From NCBI GenBank assembly GCA_030248195.1, contig JASAND010015780.1, forward strand, positions 62,001 to 126,000: DNA of 64,000 bases, in the 5' to 3' direction. The notes under the pieces were generated by a model. The model was not told where the DNA came from. It saw only the letters and a list, made by a program, of their open reading frames with translations, and made no database searches. Position 1 is the first letter of the stretch; the number at the start of each line of letters is the position of its first letter. This DNA comes from Trissonchulus latispiculum (taxonomy: Eukaryota; Nematoda; Enoplea; Enoplida; Ironidae). The translations under genes were made by a program, and so were the position numbers. This document shows, piece by piece, positions 56,663 to 64,000 of the stretch.

Positions 56663-59600
56663 ATGGAATTTTCTTGTGACATATGCGAAGCCAAGTTTGT
56701 GACTAATAGAAACTTACAACGGCATATCGCTAGTGTTCACAAGCGTGATCGTTTTGAATGCGGACAGTGTGGTCACCTGCTATCAAGATTGGATGCGTTG
56801 AAGCGGCATGCAAAAGCACATTTGAATTATGAACCTCCAGCAAAGATTCCGGCTGTTTATACGAATATTGACAAATCGGCTAACGAACTTCTGCAGTCAA
56901 ACAACGGAGCTCACAGAGATGAAGATAATGCACACCTTCATACATCAGATGCTCTGGAGATAGAAACTGCTGAACCGAAGCCAGATGACCAGGAAATGAC
57001 TGAATCGGATGAAGAATTATTGGAGATGCCAATGCCACAATATGACATTAGCCAAAAAAATGGAGCTTTTCAGGGTTGGTTGCGTAACTATCAAGTTACG
57101 CCTCAACACAGTGTTGCAGATACACAACTATTCTTCACAGAGTGTCGTGGATTGCTCTTGGTACTATTGCGACGAGAATGTGAAGAATTAACCGGAGTAA
57201 AGTTTTGGCTTTGCATGAAGGTGCGACTATATAGAGCAACCGACAACAGTGAAACAATTGAAGCACATTTCTGCTGCAAAGCAAAAGATGTACAACAAGG
57301 TTCTCAACTCAGAGAAGAACTGATGATTGCAGAGCAGGAAGTCAACAAAAATTTGGAATCATTCATTCAACGTGGTTCTGATTGGATAGTTGACAGAATA
57401 CTGCACTTGGACGTACATGTTGCTGCACACCAACCGCTCAGAGGTTCATCATATCAAAAGCTTCCAGGATGGATTGAAGCAAAGCGTGCAGTCATTAACG
57501 TCAAAAATGATGATAACAAGTGCTTCTTATGGTCGGTATTATCCGCCATGTTCCCTGTTAAGAGAAAAAACAGGGCTAACGATGTTAACAAGTATCAACA
57601 GCATGAACAGGAACTAAATGTCGATGGACTTGATATGCCGTTAAAGGTTAAAGCTGTTCCACAATTTGAAAAACTGAATGGCATATCTATCAATGTCTTC
57701 ACTCTGGAGAAATCCGACATAGTGCCGCTGTATATATCAAAACGCAATGATAAGAAACACATTGATTTGCTACTATATAAGGGTCACTACTGCTGGATCA
57801 AACACCTAGATCGACTGCTGAGTGATCAGCGTGGTTATAATGGGAAAAAGTACTTTTGTCGACGGTGCTTGATTCCTCAGTATGGTGAACTGAAGCTCAA
57901 GGATCACTTAGAGCGGTGTATGAGAAACAGTCCAGCTAAAGTGGTTATGCCAGAAGACAATGTGCTTGCGTTCCAAAATCATCACAGAGCATTAAGAGCA
58001 CCTCTTGTAATTTACGCAGACTTTGAGTGTCTCACAGAAAAGATTGATACATGTCAACCGGCGAATTCAAAGTCCTATACCATGGCGTATCAACACCATA
58101 CCCCTTGTGGATTTGGACTGATTGCCATCAACCAATGTTGTGGAGAAACGACAAAAACGATCGGTAAACCATCTGTCTACCGAGGGCAAGACTGTGTGGC
58201 AAGAGTTCTTGATGAGATTATTGATATTGCCGAAGGACACAGTGCAGGTCTCAATGATCCTGAGCCTCTTCAGCTGTCTTCTGAAGAAGAAGTAGGCTTC
58301 CAACAATCCACAAATTGTTATCTTTGTGGAACTGTCCTTGAATGGGATAGGGTCAGAGATCACTGCCACCTTTGTGGATCCTACAGAGGTGCTGCACACA
58401 ATAAGTGTAACCAACAACACCGGCTGAATAGAGATATAACCGTGGTGTTTCATAATCTCCGACGTTATGATGCTCACATAATCATGCAGGAAATCGGTAA
58501 AGTTTCAAAAGATAGAAATCTGAAGATGGATGCCGTTGCCAAAGGAATGGAAGACTACCTCAGCTTTTCTCTGAAAAAGATGCCCTCTAAAGAAGGAGAT
58601 GACAGTGACGACGAGTCAGAGAAAGAGAAACTGATCGGAGGATATGGTCGGGAGTCTGCTCCTTGGAGGATTCGGTTCATAGACAGTTGTCAGTTCCTCA
58701 TGGCCTCCTTGGATACACTGGTCAGTAATCTCCAGATTGCTCAGTTGCACATACTGTCTACAAGCTTCCCTGAGCCTTCCCAAAAGTCCCTGCTTACTCG
58801 AAAGGGTGTTTATCCATATGATTACATGGATCGTTGGACCAGATTCAATGAAACTGAACTCCCACCGAAAGAAGCATTTTATAGTAGATTGATGGATCAA
58901 GACATTTCTGACTCTGACTATGAACACGCCACTGCAGTATGGCAAAGCTTTAATGTACAGACACTTGGTGTATATCATGACTTGTATTTGTTAACTGATG
59001 TTTTGTTGTTGGCTGATGTCTTTGAGAACTTTCGAGCTTTCTGTCTTCAGCATTATGGCTTGGATCCTGTCCATTACATTACTTTACCTAGTTTTGGATG
59101 GGATGCTTGTCTTAAGTTGACAGACGTTAGGTTGGAGCTTCTTAAAGACAGCGACCAGTACATGTATTTTGAGCAAGGAATTCGTGGAGGTGTAGCGATG
59201 ATCTCTCATCGCTATGCCAAAGCGAATAATCCCTATATTGATGATTTTGATCCTAGCTCTCCTGTTTCATATATCATGTATCTTGATGCTAATAATTTGT
59301 ATGGATGGGCTATGAGTCAGAAGGTGCCATGTTCTAAGTTTCGTTGGCTTTCACAAACTGAAATTGATAAAATTGATTGGGAGGGTGTGAATGAGGAGGG
59401 AGAGGAGGGGTACGTTTTAGAAGTTGATTTGGGGTACCCAAAAGAACTTCATCATCTGCACAACAGTTATCCGTTGGCACCTGAGAAAATGTTAATTTCT
59501 GATGCTATGTTGTCTCCTTACTGTAAATCATTGCAGACCCATCTTGGAATTAAAGCTGGTGTGGTGCACAAGCTGGTGCCTAATCTTTCAAATAAACAAA

Positions 59601-60418
59601 AATATATTATTCATTTTCGTAACCTAAAACTTTATTTATCATTGGGCCTGAAATTACAGCGTGTGCATCGCGTCCTGGCATTTCATCAAAAAGCCTGGAT
59701 GCTTCCATATATCAGTTTTAATACTGAGATGCGTAAAGCTGCTAAGAATGATTTTGAAAAGAATTTGTTTAAATTGTTAAATAATTCCGTGTTTGGTAAG
59801 ACTATGGAGAATGTTCGTCGTTATGTTAATGTGGAGCTCGTGCATGAACAGGCTCGGTTCCGCAAACTCGTGGCTAATCCTCGTTTTGAGCGGGCAACCG
59901 CTTTTAATGAGGATTTGGTTGCGGTTTGTATGAGTCGGGTGACAGTGAAGCTCAATAAGCCCATATATATAGGGTTTAGTGTGCTTGATTTGTCGAAACT
60001 GCTCATGTATGATTTCCATTATAATTATATGGTTTGTAAATATGCTTCTGTTGTGAAGTTGCTTTTTACTGATACTGACAGTCTTTGTTATTACATTGAA
60101 TGTGATGATGTTTATAATGATATGGCTTTAGATTGTGATTTGTTTGACTTTAGCGACTATCCGAAGGATCATCCATTATATTCTTCAAAAAATAAAAAAC
60201 AGATTGGTAAAATGAAGGATGAGACCTCGGGTAGTCCTATCAGTGAATTTTGTGGTTTACGTGCTAAGATGTATAGTTTTGTATGTAATGGTATTGATAA
60301 GAAACGTGCCAAAGGTGTTAAAAAGAATGTTGTAAAAAATGTATTGTGTCATCATAATTATGTAGTGTTTGTTAAAAAAGAGTCATCGTCGAGATGTAAT
60401 GGATATGATCAGAAGTGA
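56663..60418 (+). CDS. protein-primed-type family B DNA polymerase with N-terminal zinc fingers
   Basis: 1251 residues from the ATG just after a splice acceptor. Two C2H2 fingers (C5, C8, H21, H26; C33, C36, H49, H53) are followed by an acidic linker (to about 130). A domain then carries CFLWSVL (C287) and HYCWIK (H375), with a zinc ribbon from C399. Exonuclease motifs: DFE at 453-455, HNLRRYD at 597-603, YLLTD at 775-779. Between the first two lies an endonuclease-VII-like zinc module (C552, C555, DHCHLCG at 566-572, HNKC). Polymerase motif A is DANNLYGWAM (D875), motif B is KLLNNSVFGK (1037-1046) and motif C is DTDS (1137-1140). All catalytic aspartates are present. This arrangement is typical of Polinton/Maverick and related polymerases of DNA polymerase type B (organellar and viral). 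The frame ends early: an A6 run at 60374-60379 shifts it and the conserved C-terminal end continues in another frame to TAA 60534-60536, so about 50 residues are lost. Confidence 0.95.
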   Translation: MEFSCDICEAKFVTNRNLQRHIASVHKRDRFECGQCGHLLSRLDALKRHAKAHLNYEPPAKIPAVYTNIDKSANELLQSNNGAHRDEDNAHLHTSDALEIETAEPKPDDQEMTESDEELLEMPMPQYDISQKNGAFQGWLRNYQVTPQHSVADTQLFFTECRGLLLVLLRRECEELTGVKFWLCMKVRLYRATDNSETIEAHFCCKAKDVQQGSQLREELMIAEQEVNKNLESFIQRGSDWIVDRILHLDVHVAAHQPLRGSSYQKLPGWIEAKRAVINVKNDDNKCFLWSVLSAMFPVKRKNRANDVNKYQQHEQELNVDGLDMPLKVKAVPQFEKLNGISINVFTLEKSDIVPLYISKRNDKKHIDLLLYKGHYCWIKHLDRLLSDQRGYNGKKYFCRRCLIPQYGELKLKDHLERCMRNSPAKVVMPEDNVLAFQNHHRALRAPLVIYADFECLTEKIDTCQPANSKSYTMAYQHHTPCGFGLIAINQCCGETTKTIGKPSVYRGQDCVARVLDEIIDIAEGHSAGLNDPEPLQLSSEEEVGFQQSTNCYLCGTVLEWDRVRDHCHLCGSYRGAAHNKCNQQHRLNRDITVVFHNLRRYDAHIIMQEIGKVSKDRNLKMDAVAKGMEDYLSFSLKKMPSKEGDDSDDESEKEKLIGGYGRESAPWRIRFIDSCQFLMASLDTLVSNLQIAQLHILSTSFPEPSQKSLLTRKGVYPYDYMDRWTRFNETELPPKEAFYSRLMDQDISDSDYEHATAVWQSFNVQTLGVYHDLYLLTDVLLLADVFENFRAFCLQHYGLDPVHYITLPSFGWDACLKLTDVRLELLKDSDQYMYFEQGIRGGVAMISHRYAKANNPYIDDFDPSSPVSYIMYLDANNLYGWAMSQKVPCSKFRWLSQTEIDKIDWEGVNEEGEEGYVLEVDLGYPKELHHLHNSYPLAPEKMLISDAMLSPYCKSLQTHLGIKAGVVHKLVPNLSNKQKYIIHFRNLKLYLSLGLKLQRVHRVLAFHQKAWMLPYISFNTEMRKAAKNDFEKNLFKLLNNSVFGKTMENVRRYVNVELVHEQARFRKLVANPRFERATAFNEDLVAVCMSRVTVKLNKPIYIGFSVLDLSKLLMYDFHYNYMVCKYASVVKLLFTDTDSLCYYIECDDVYNDMALDCDLFDFSDYPKDHPLYSSKNKKQIGKMKDETSGSPISEFCGLRAKMYSFVCNGIDKKRAKGVKKNVVKNVLCHHNYVVFVKKESSSRCNGYDQK

Positions 60419-60536
60419 TAAGCATCAATTATTCACCTTAACTTCAAACAAAATAAGCTTATCTGCTTTTGATGATAAACGTTACATTTTAGATGATGGT
60501 GTTACATCCTATGCTTATGGGCATTGTGCGATATAA
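60419..60536 (+). pseudogene. out-of-frame C-terminal end of the polymerase
   Basis: In the frame reached by one base less in the A6 run at 60374-60379, the sequence stays open to TAA 60534-60536 and shows phrases usual for the end of this family (SLSAFDDKR, ILDDG, YAYGH). It is therefore the severed end of the polymerase and not a separate gene. Confidence 0.8.
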
Positions 60537-60576
60537 ACTGTCACATTATAATAACAGTATGTTGTAATTTGATGTA

Positions 60577-60582
60577 AATAAA
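60577..60582 (+). terminator. AATAAA polyadenylation signal of the polymerase transcript
   Basis: AATAAA 41 bases after the out-of-frame polymerase end and 85 bases before the dUTPase start. Confidence 0.6.
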
Positions 60583-60666
60583 GAGAATGCAATAGAATTT
60601 TCGTTGTTTGAAATAGTGATTGCTCTAGGAATTAAGGTTAATTATAGTAGGCTTTGTTATTTTAGA

Positions 60667-61245
60667 ATGAACCGACTAGAAGTACTTCGCTTGTCTAGCC
60701 TAGCTCGGATTCCTACCAAGGGTACTTATGATAGTGTTGGCTATGATTTGTACAGTGCCCGTGAATGTGTGGTTCCAAGGAATATGGGTAGAGTCTTAAT
60801 AGCAACTGATATAGCACTTCCACTACCACAGGGTTGTTATGGTCGGATTGCTCCTAGATCTGGTCTGGCTCTAAAATTTGGGATTGATGTAATGGCAGGA
60901 GTAATTGATAGGGATTATACGGGTAATGTAGGAGTCGTATTGGTTAATCTAAGCGATGAAGACTTTCGGATCAAGATTGGTGATAGAATAGCTCAGCTTA
61001 TTTGTGAGAAGGCGGTATATCCAGAAGTCGTAGAGACCTACAGTTTAGGGGTGACAGGTCGTGGAGATGGTGGCTTCGGATCAACTGGTAGTAGTGGTGA
61101 AGAATGTAAAGCTGCAGCAATGGATTGGCAGTGCTATGGGAAGTCCCAAGAGGAATTCGCTTCGTCAGCTCACATCGATGATGATGAAGATTCTAAAGCT
61201 AATCTTGAAACTCTCATGGATGACGTGTTGTTAGATAATATATAA
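60667..61245 (+). CDS. dut: dUTPase (deoxyuridine triphosphatase)
   Basis: 192 residues from the ATG at 60667, directly after an acceptor-like TTTGTTATTTTAG; the frame is open further upstream but without an ATG. It hydrolyses dUTP to dUMP and pyrophosphate, keeping uracil out of newly made DNA. All five family motifs are present in order: GYDLYSA (25-31), PRSGLA (63-68), GVIDRDYTGNVGVVLVN (78-94), GDRIAQL (105-111) and RGDGGFGSTG (132-141). This is the trimeric type. The last 50 residues are an extra acidic tail (HIDDDEDSK, LMDDVLLDNI) beyond the usual end. It sits 131 bases after the polymerase end in the same direction, 110 bases before the right terminal repeat. Base composition is like the T-rich end of the polymerase. 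It appears intact. Confidence 0.95.
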   Translation: MNRLEVLRLSSLARIPTKGTYDSVGYDLYSARECVVPRNMGRVLIATDIALPLPQGCYGRIAPRSGLALKFGIDVMAGVIDRDYTGNVGVVLVNLSDEDFRIKIGDRIAQLICEKAVYPEVVETYSLGVTGRGDGGFGSTGSSGEECKAAAMDWQCYGKSQEEFASSAHIDDDEDSKANLETLMDDVLLDNI

Positions 61246-61356
61246 TTACAAATTGATTTATTTGTATGGAATTGAAAATGTTGAATTAAAGTTATATTAA
61301 GTTACTATAGCTCTCTATTCGACTCACTGTTTCCCACGCTTAGGTTCAAGTTAATC

Positions 61357-61499
61357 GTTGTGCTGTTCCTACTGTTTCCACTGGACCCACAGTTGCCCAC
61401 ATTTAAGTAGCGTAAAGATGTAAAGAAAATTTATATCAGTAACTGCCCACACTTGCCCACATTGTGGGCGACGGCTGAACTCTTATTTTTCCTACTACT
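61357..61499 (-). repeat. right terminal inverted repeat of element B
   Basis: Reverse complement of 48184-48327 with about three differences, including one missing A near 61380. Confidence 0.95.
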
Positions 61500-62130
61500 G
61501 TTGGCCGACCAAGCCAACTGGCTGAGGTTTCCTCGGCCAACGGCCAATGGTCGGCCATTGGCCAGCCATTGGTCGGACCGGCCAACGCACAACACTAAAC
61601 TGAAACTGAAACTAGGTTTCAGTTTGTACAAGTTTCAGTTTCAGTCACTGAAACTGAAACTATTTTGAGAAGAGACCTGAAACTGAAACTATTTTGAGAA
61701 GAGACTTGAAACTGAAACTGAAACATTTTTAGGCAGCCGACTGAAACTGAAACTGAAATTGGGTAAAAGACTGAAACTCGGACTGAAACTAGTTTCAGTC
61801 TTTCTTTAAATCTTGAAATTTTTAAGGTTTTGAGCTTCCATTCTGTTAACATTGCTGTAAGAGTGGCTGAATAAACATTAAATTGTGCTTTATATTACCT
61901 CAGAGCTGGAAACCGTTGTTTTTAAAGCGAACTAAAACTGAAACTGAAACTCCGACTGAAACTAAAACTGAAACTGAAATTATTTTACGTTGCCGACTGA
62001 AACTTAAACTGAAACTGAAACTATTTTGGTCCGCCGACTGAAACTGAAACTGCAACTGAAATTATTTCGAACCACAGACTGATACTGAAACTGAAACTGA
62101 AACTAAAATCGGCTACTGAAACAACACTAC
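61500..62130. repeat. GGCCA-rich and TGAAAC hexamer repeat region
   Basis: 61500-61590 is built from TTGGCCGACC/GGCCAATGG phrases with short inverted copies. 61595-62120 is a string of (TGAAAC)n runs broken by ATTTTGAGAAGAGAC, GCCGAC and other spacers. ACAACACTA flanks the hexamer part on both sides (61590 and 62122), possibly a duplication. The same hexamer with ATTTTGAGAAGAG spacers occurs in the arms of the foldback element at 27233-29310. Frames here are repeat artefacts. Confidence 0.8.
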
Positions 62131-62282
62131 TAGCAGCTAACACTGTTAATTTTTATGCAACAGGGCCCAGTGGATTATTGGATCTTTTTAAAACGCAAAC
62201 TAGAAACTTACGTTGTTGGCGAGTTGGCTTCTGACACTGAAGCTTAATGGCAGCTTAAATGTACAGTATGAAATGTACTTAC

Positions 62283-62642
62283 CCAGGGGCGCACATAAAG
62301 GGTTCTGGGGGGGCGGAACCGTAAAGGAAAAAGTTTATTGTCCGGACATATATTTTTCAAAAATTTTAGCGCCTTCGGCGTGAAATTTACTTCAGTTTTA
62401 CTTAATTTACCGTTATTTCAGAGTTTTAAACCTTTCGGTATCAACTTTTTTAACATCTTTAGCATCTTTAACTCTCTGTCGACGCGAAATTTTTTCTATT
62501 TTTGCTTTACTACGCATACTTTTGCTTTTTAAACCTTATTTTCAAACAGTTTTCAACTTCTAGGAGGCTTCGACCCCGAGACCCCCCACATTTTTCTGAG
62601 GTCCGCCCCCCGCGACCCGCGAAAACATCTTCTATGTGCGCC
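62283..62642. mobile_element. hAT-like miniature element, 360 bp
   Basis: Termini CCAGGGGCGCACATA and TATGTGCGCC are inverted. The flanks GTACTTAC (62275-62282) and GTACGTAC (62643-62650) agree at seven of eight positions. The interior has GGGGGGCGGAACC near the left and GGTCCGCCCCCC near the right end. No coding capacity. Confidence 0.7.
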
Positions 62643-62650
62643 GTACGTAC

Positions 62651-63189
62651 CGTACGTACCTACTACCTACAGTATGATTTTCATAAAAAGTTTTATTTTA
62701 ATTGTATGTGATATTTCAGACATTTATTGTTTATTTTTAACAATCATCTACTTGTAAGCTTGCACTTGAACTTGCGTTTACAAGTTCACAAGCTTGGCAA
62801 CTTGCTTAGCTAGGTTTTCAGCAAGTCGTAGAAAAAGTGCTATGATCTGACTATTTGAGCCAAGTGCAAGTTGTAACTTGCATTTGCAAATTTGAAGAGA
62901 TGAATGAAAGGTTATTTGCAAAATTATTATAAAATTGGCTCCAGGATTTGCTTGTGCCCGTGGATGCCAGATACAGTGCAGATAGTGTGTTGTATGCAAG
63001 AATAAAACGAGTGGCTATTAAATGCTAAACTACGCAGCTTGTGTTCGCCATGCACCATGAGACACTCCAAACTTAAAGCAGCAAACGTTGTAGAAGGAAA
63101 ATATTGTTCTGAACAGTCTGTGTAGTAAATAATACAGCAATTAAAATCATGTGCCTTAGTCCTTTTAAAAATTGTGCGTCAGGTTCGGT
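62651..63189. other. no gene seen
   Basis: AT-rich, with a run of AAGCTTGCACTTG-like inverted phrases near 62755-62800. No frame of interest. Confidence 0.55.
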
Positions 63190-63625
63190 TGGAATTTAGT
63201 CGGATCGCGATCTCAAGTGATCCGATCTACGCCAATCCGGTTTTTGCGAATTCCAGGAATTGAGTGCATTTCAAGAGTTCGCTCTCAGTACAATAGTTGT
63301 TCAGCCCGTTAAGAGCTTTCGTATGATCTATACTCTTATTGTGGCAATTGATAAATTTTTTTTAAATTCGGGAAATTTTTAAAGTTAGAAATTCTGGGAA
63401 TTGGGTGCAATTTCGTGAAAAACTTGTAAGTGCAAAAATATGCCGCTGCACCAGCCTTGTTTGACCGTAGAAACAAAATTTTGATTCCGCGAATTGCGCA
63501 TGAAAATTCCGCGAAAAATTAAAAACTTTAGATTTTTCATTAACAAAACCCGGAATTTTCCGGAATTTTGAGATCTCGAGTTCCTGACGATTCGAAAAGT
63601 ATATATACATTGTTGGTGCTTACTC
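63190..63625. repeat. diverged half copy of the CCGGAATTCC foldback family
   Basis: Matches the right arm of 34504-35569 and 51717-52909 (TTCAGCCCGTTAAGAGCTTTCG, CGTGAAAAACTTGTAAG, AAAATATGC, CGAGTTCCTGA, TATATACATTGTTGG) at clearly lower identity. The left arm is missing. Confidence 0.8.
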
Positions 63626-63779
63626 CACTAATCTACAATAAAAGACCAAATTTTGCGCACTCTTTTTATTATTATAGTCGTCTCATAACTTCCGCAACGT
63701 CGGTGGTACGCAGGCAGTTTATCTTTATCCTTCATGTGCAACCATACCGTGACATACTGTGGAATTCGTGTAAACAGTA

Positions 63780-63782
<3 letters not shown>

Positions 63783-63862
<80 letters not shown>
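63783..63862. repeat. (TA)n microsatellite
   Basis: About 40 uninterrupted TA dinucleotides. Confidence 0.95.
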
Positions 63863-63866
<4 letters not shown>

Positions 63867-64000
63867 GTAAGGAAATTGAGTGATTGAAATGTAAGAAAAA
63901 ATGTGGGGGGGGAAAAAAACCGGGGGGGGTGTAGGGGATTGAGTTACGTGTGTACGGAGGATATGTTGGATATAATTGGGCCAGGAAATCCCATAATTTG

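Larger units (their letters stand above)
48184..61499. mobile_element. element B: 13.3-kb TIR element with family B DNA polymerase, dUTPase and PC4-like protein
   Basis: Terminal inverted repeats 48184-48327 and 61357-61499 are almost identical and begin AGTAGTA. Inside are small spliced genes (49095-49712, about 50730-51114, about 52976-54003), a tandem PC4-like gene on the minus strand, the polymerase and a dUTPase. A foldback element (51717-52909) and a tRNA-like sequence have entered it. Polymerase plus terminal inverted repeats is the hallmark of Polinton/Maverick elements and adintoviruses. However, no retroviral-type integrase, packaging ATPase, adenain-like protease or capsid protein can be read. 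No flanking target duplication was found; the right flank is occupied by another repeat. It may be a stripped or degenerate copy, or a distinct element type. Confidence 0.8.

Noticed and set aside
58067..58978. Minus-strand frames of 120-136 codons opposite the polymerase
   Set aside because: Shadows of the strongly supported polymerase frame on the plus strand.
60374..60380. Programmed -1 ribosomal frameshift at the A run of the polymerase
   Set aside because: In the zero frame the codons are GTT AAA AAA G, which does not give a canonical X XXY YYZ heptamer; a one-base indel or sequencing error is simpler.
48184..61499. A clear 6-bp target duplication as expected for Polintons
   Set aside because: The six bases on either side (GCTCTA and GTTGGC) do not match; the right flank may have been altered by a later repeat.
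61431..61852. Small frames on both strands after element B
   Set aside because: They cover the terminal inverted repeat and the TGAAAC hexamer string.

Overview
The window looks like intergenic DNA from an invertebrate metazoan nuclear genome: AT-rich, low in genes, with GT-AG introns, TATA boxes, AATAAA signals, C2H2 zinc fingers and tRNA-like sequences, and very rich in DNA-transposon remnants. No ribosomal, plastid or bacterial operon features are visible, and I cannot name the species.

Layout. 1-2.7 kb holds one unrecognised gene broken between two frames. 2.7-18.6 kb is mostly empty AT-rich DNA with a hAT-like miniature element (6.0-6.4 kb), a 200-bp tandem repeat (10 kb), a decayed kinase-like fragment (11.6-12.3 kb) and a decayed PC4-like gene (16.8-17.4 kb). 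18.65-24.1 kb is a 5.45-kb composite insertion. It splits a repeat whose intact copy lies at 3.77-4.19 kb, and it contains a duplicated GC-rich block with 139-bp tandem units plus a large foldback element. 25.9-26.7 kb carries a second decayed PC4-like gene on the minus strand. 27.2-29.3 kb is a foldback element with a tRNA-like sequence in each arm, followed by a low-complexity region with a recurrent GAGGCTCT motif. At 33.5-37.8 kb an open reading frame is interrupted by a 3.35-kb hAT-like element with a perfect 8-bp target duplication, and that element has itself been invaded by two foldback elements. 38-40.4 kb is a nest of miniature elements.

The important part is 40.7-61.5 kb. Element A (40717-47586) has terminal inverted repeats of about 240 bp, C2H2 zinc-finger genes on the minus strand, and a four-exon gene plus a TATA-driven one-finger gene on the plus strand. 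Element B (48184-61499, 13.3 kb) has terminal inverted repeats of about 143 bp. It encodes a protein-primed-type family B DNA polymerase (two N-terminal C2H2 fingers, exonuclease and polymerase motifs, an endonuclease-VII-like zinc module), a complete dUTPase, a tandem PC4-like single-strand DNA-binding protein and two or three small spliced genes. Polymerase, ssDNA-binding protein and dUTPase form a plausible DNA-replication module. This is the general plan of Polinton/Maverick-type elements and adintoviruses, but I could not find an integrase, packaging ATPase, protease or capsid gene. Element B therefore looks like a capsid-less or stripped derivative, or a different kind of polymerase-bearing element. 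The polymerase frame is broken near its C-terminus by a one-base shift in an A6 run, and a foldback element has landed inside element B, so this copy is probably not fully active.
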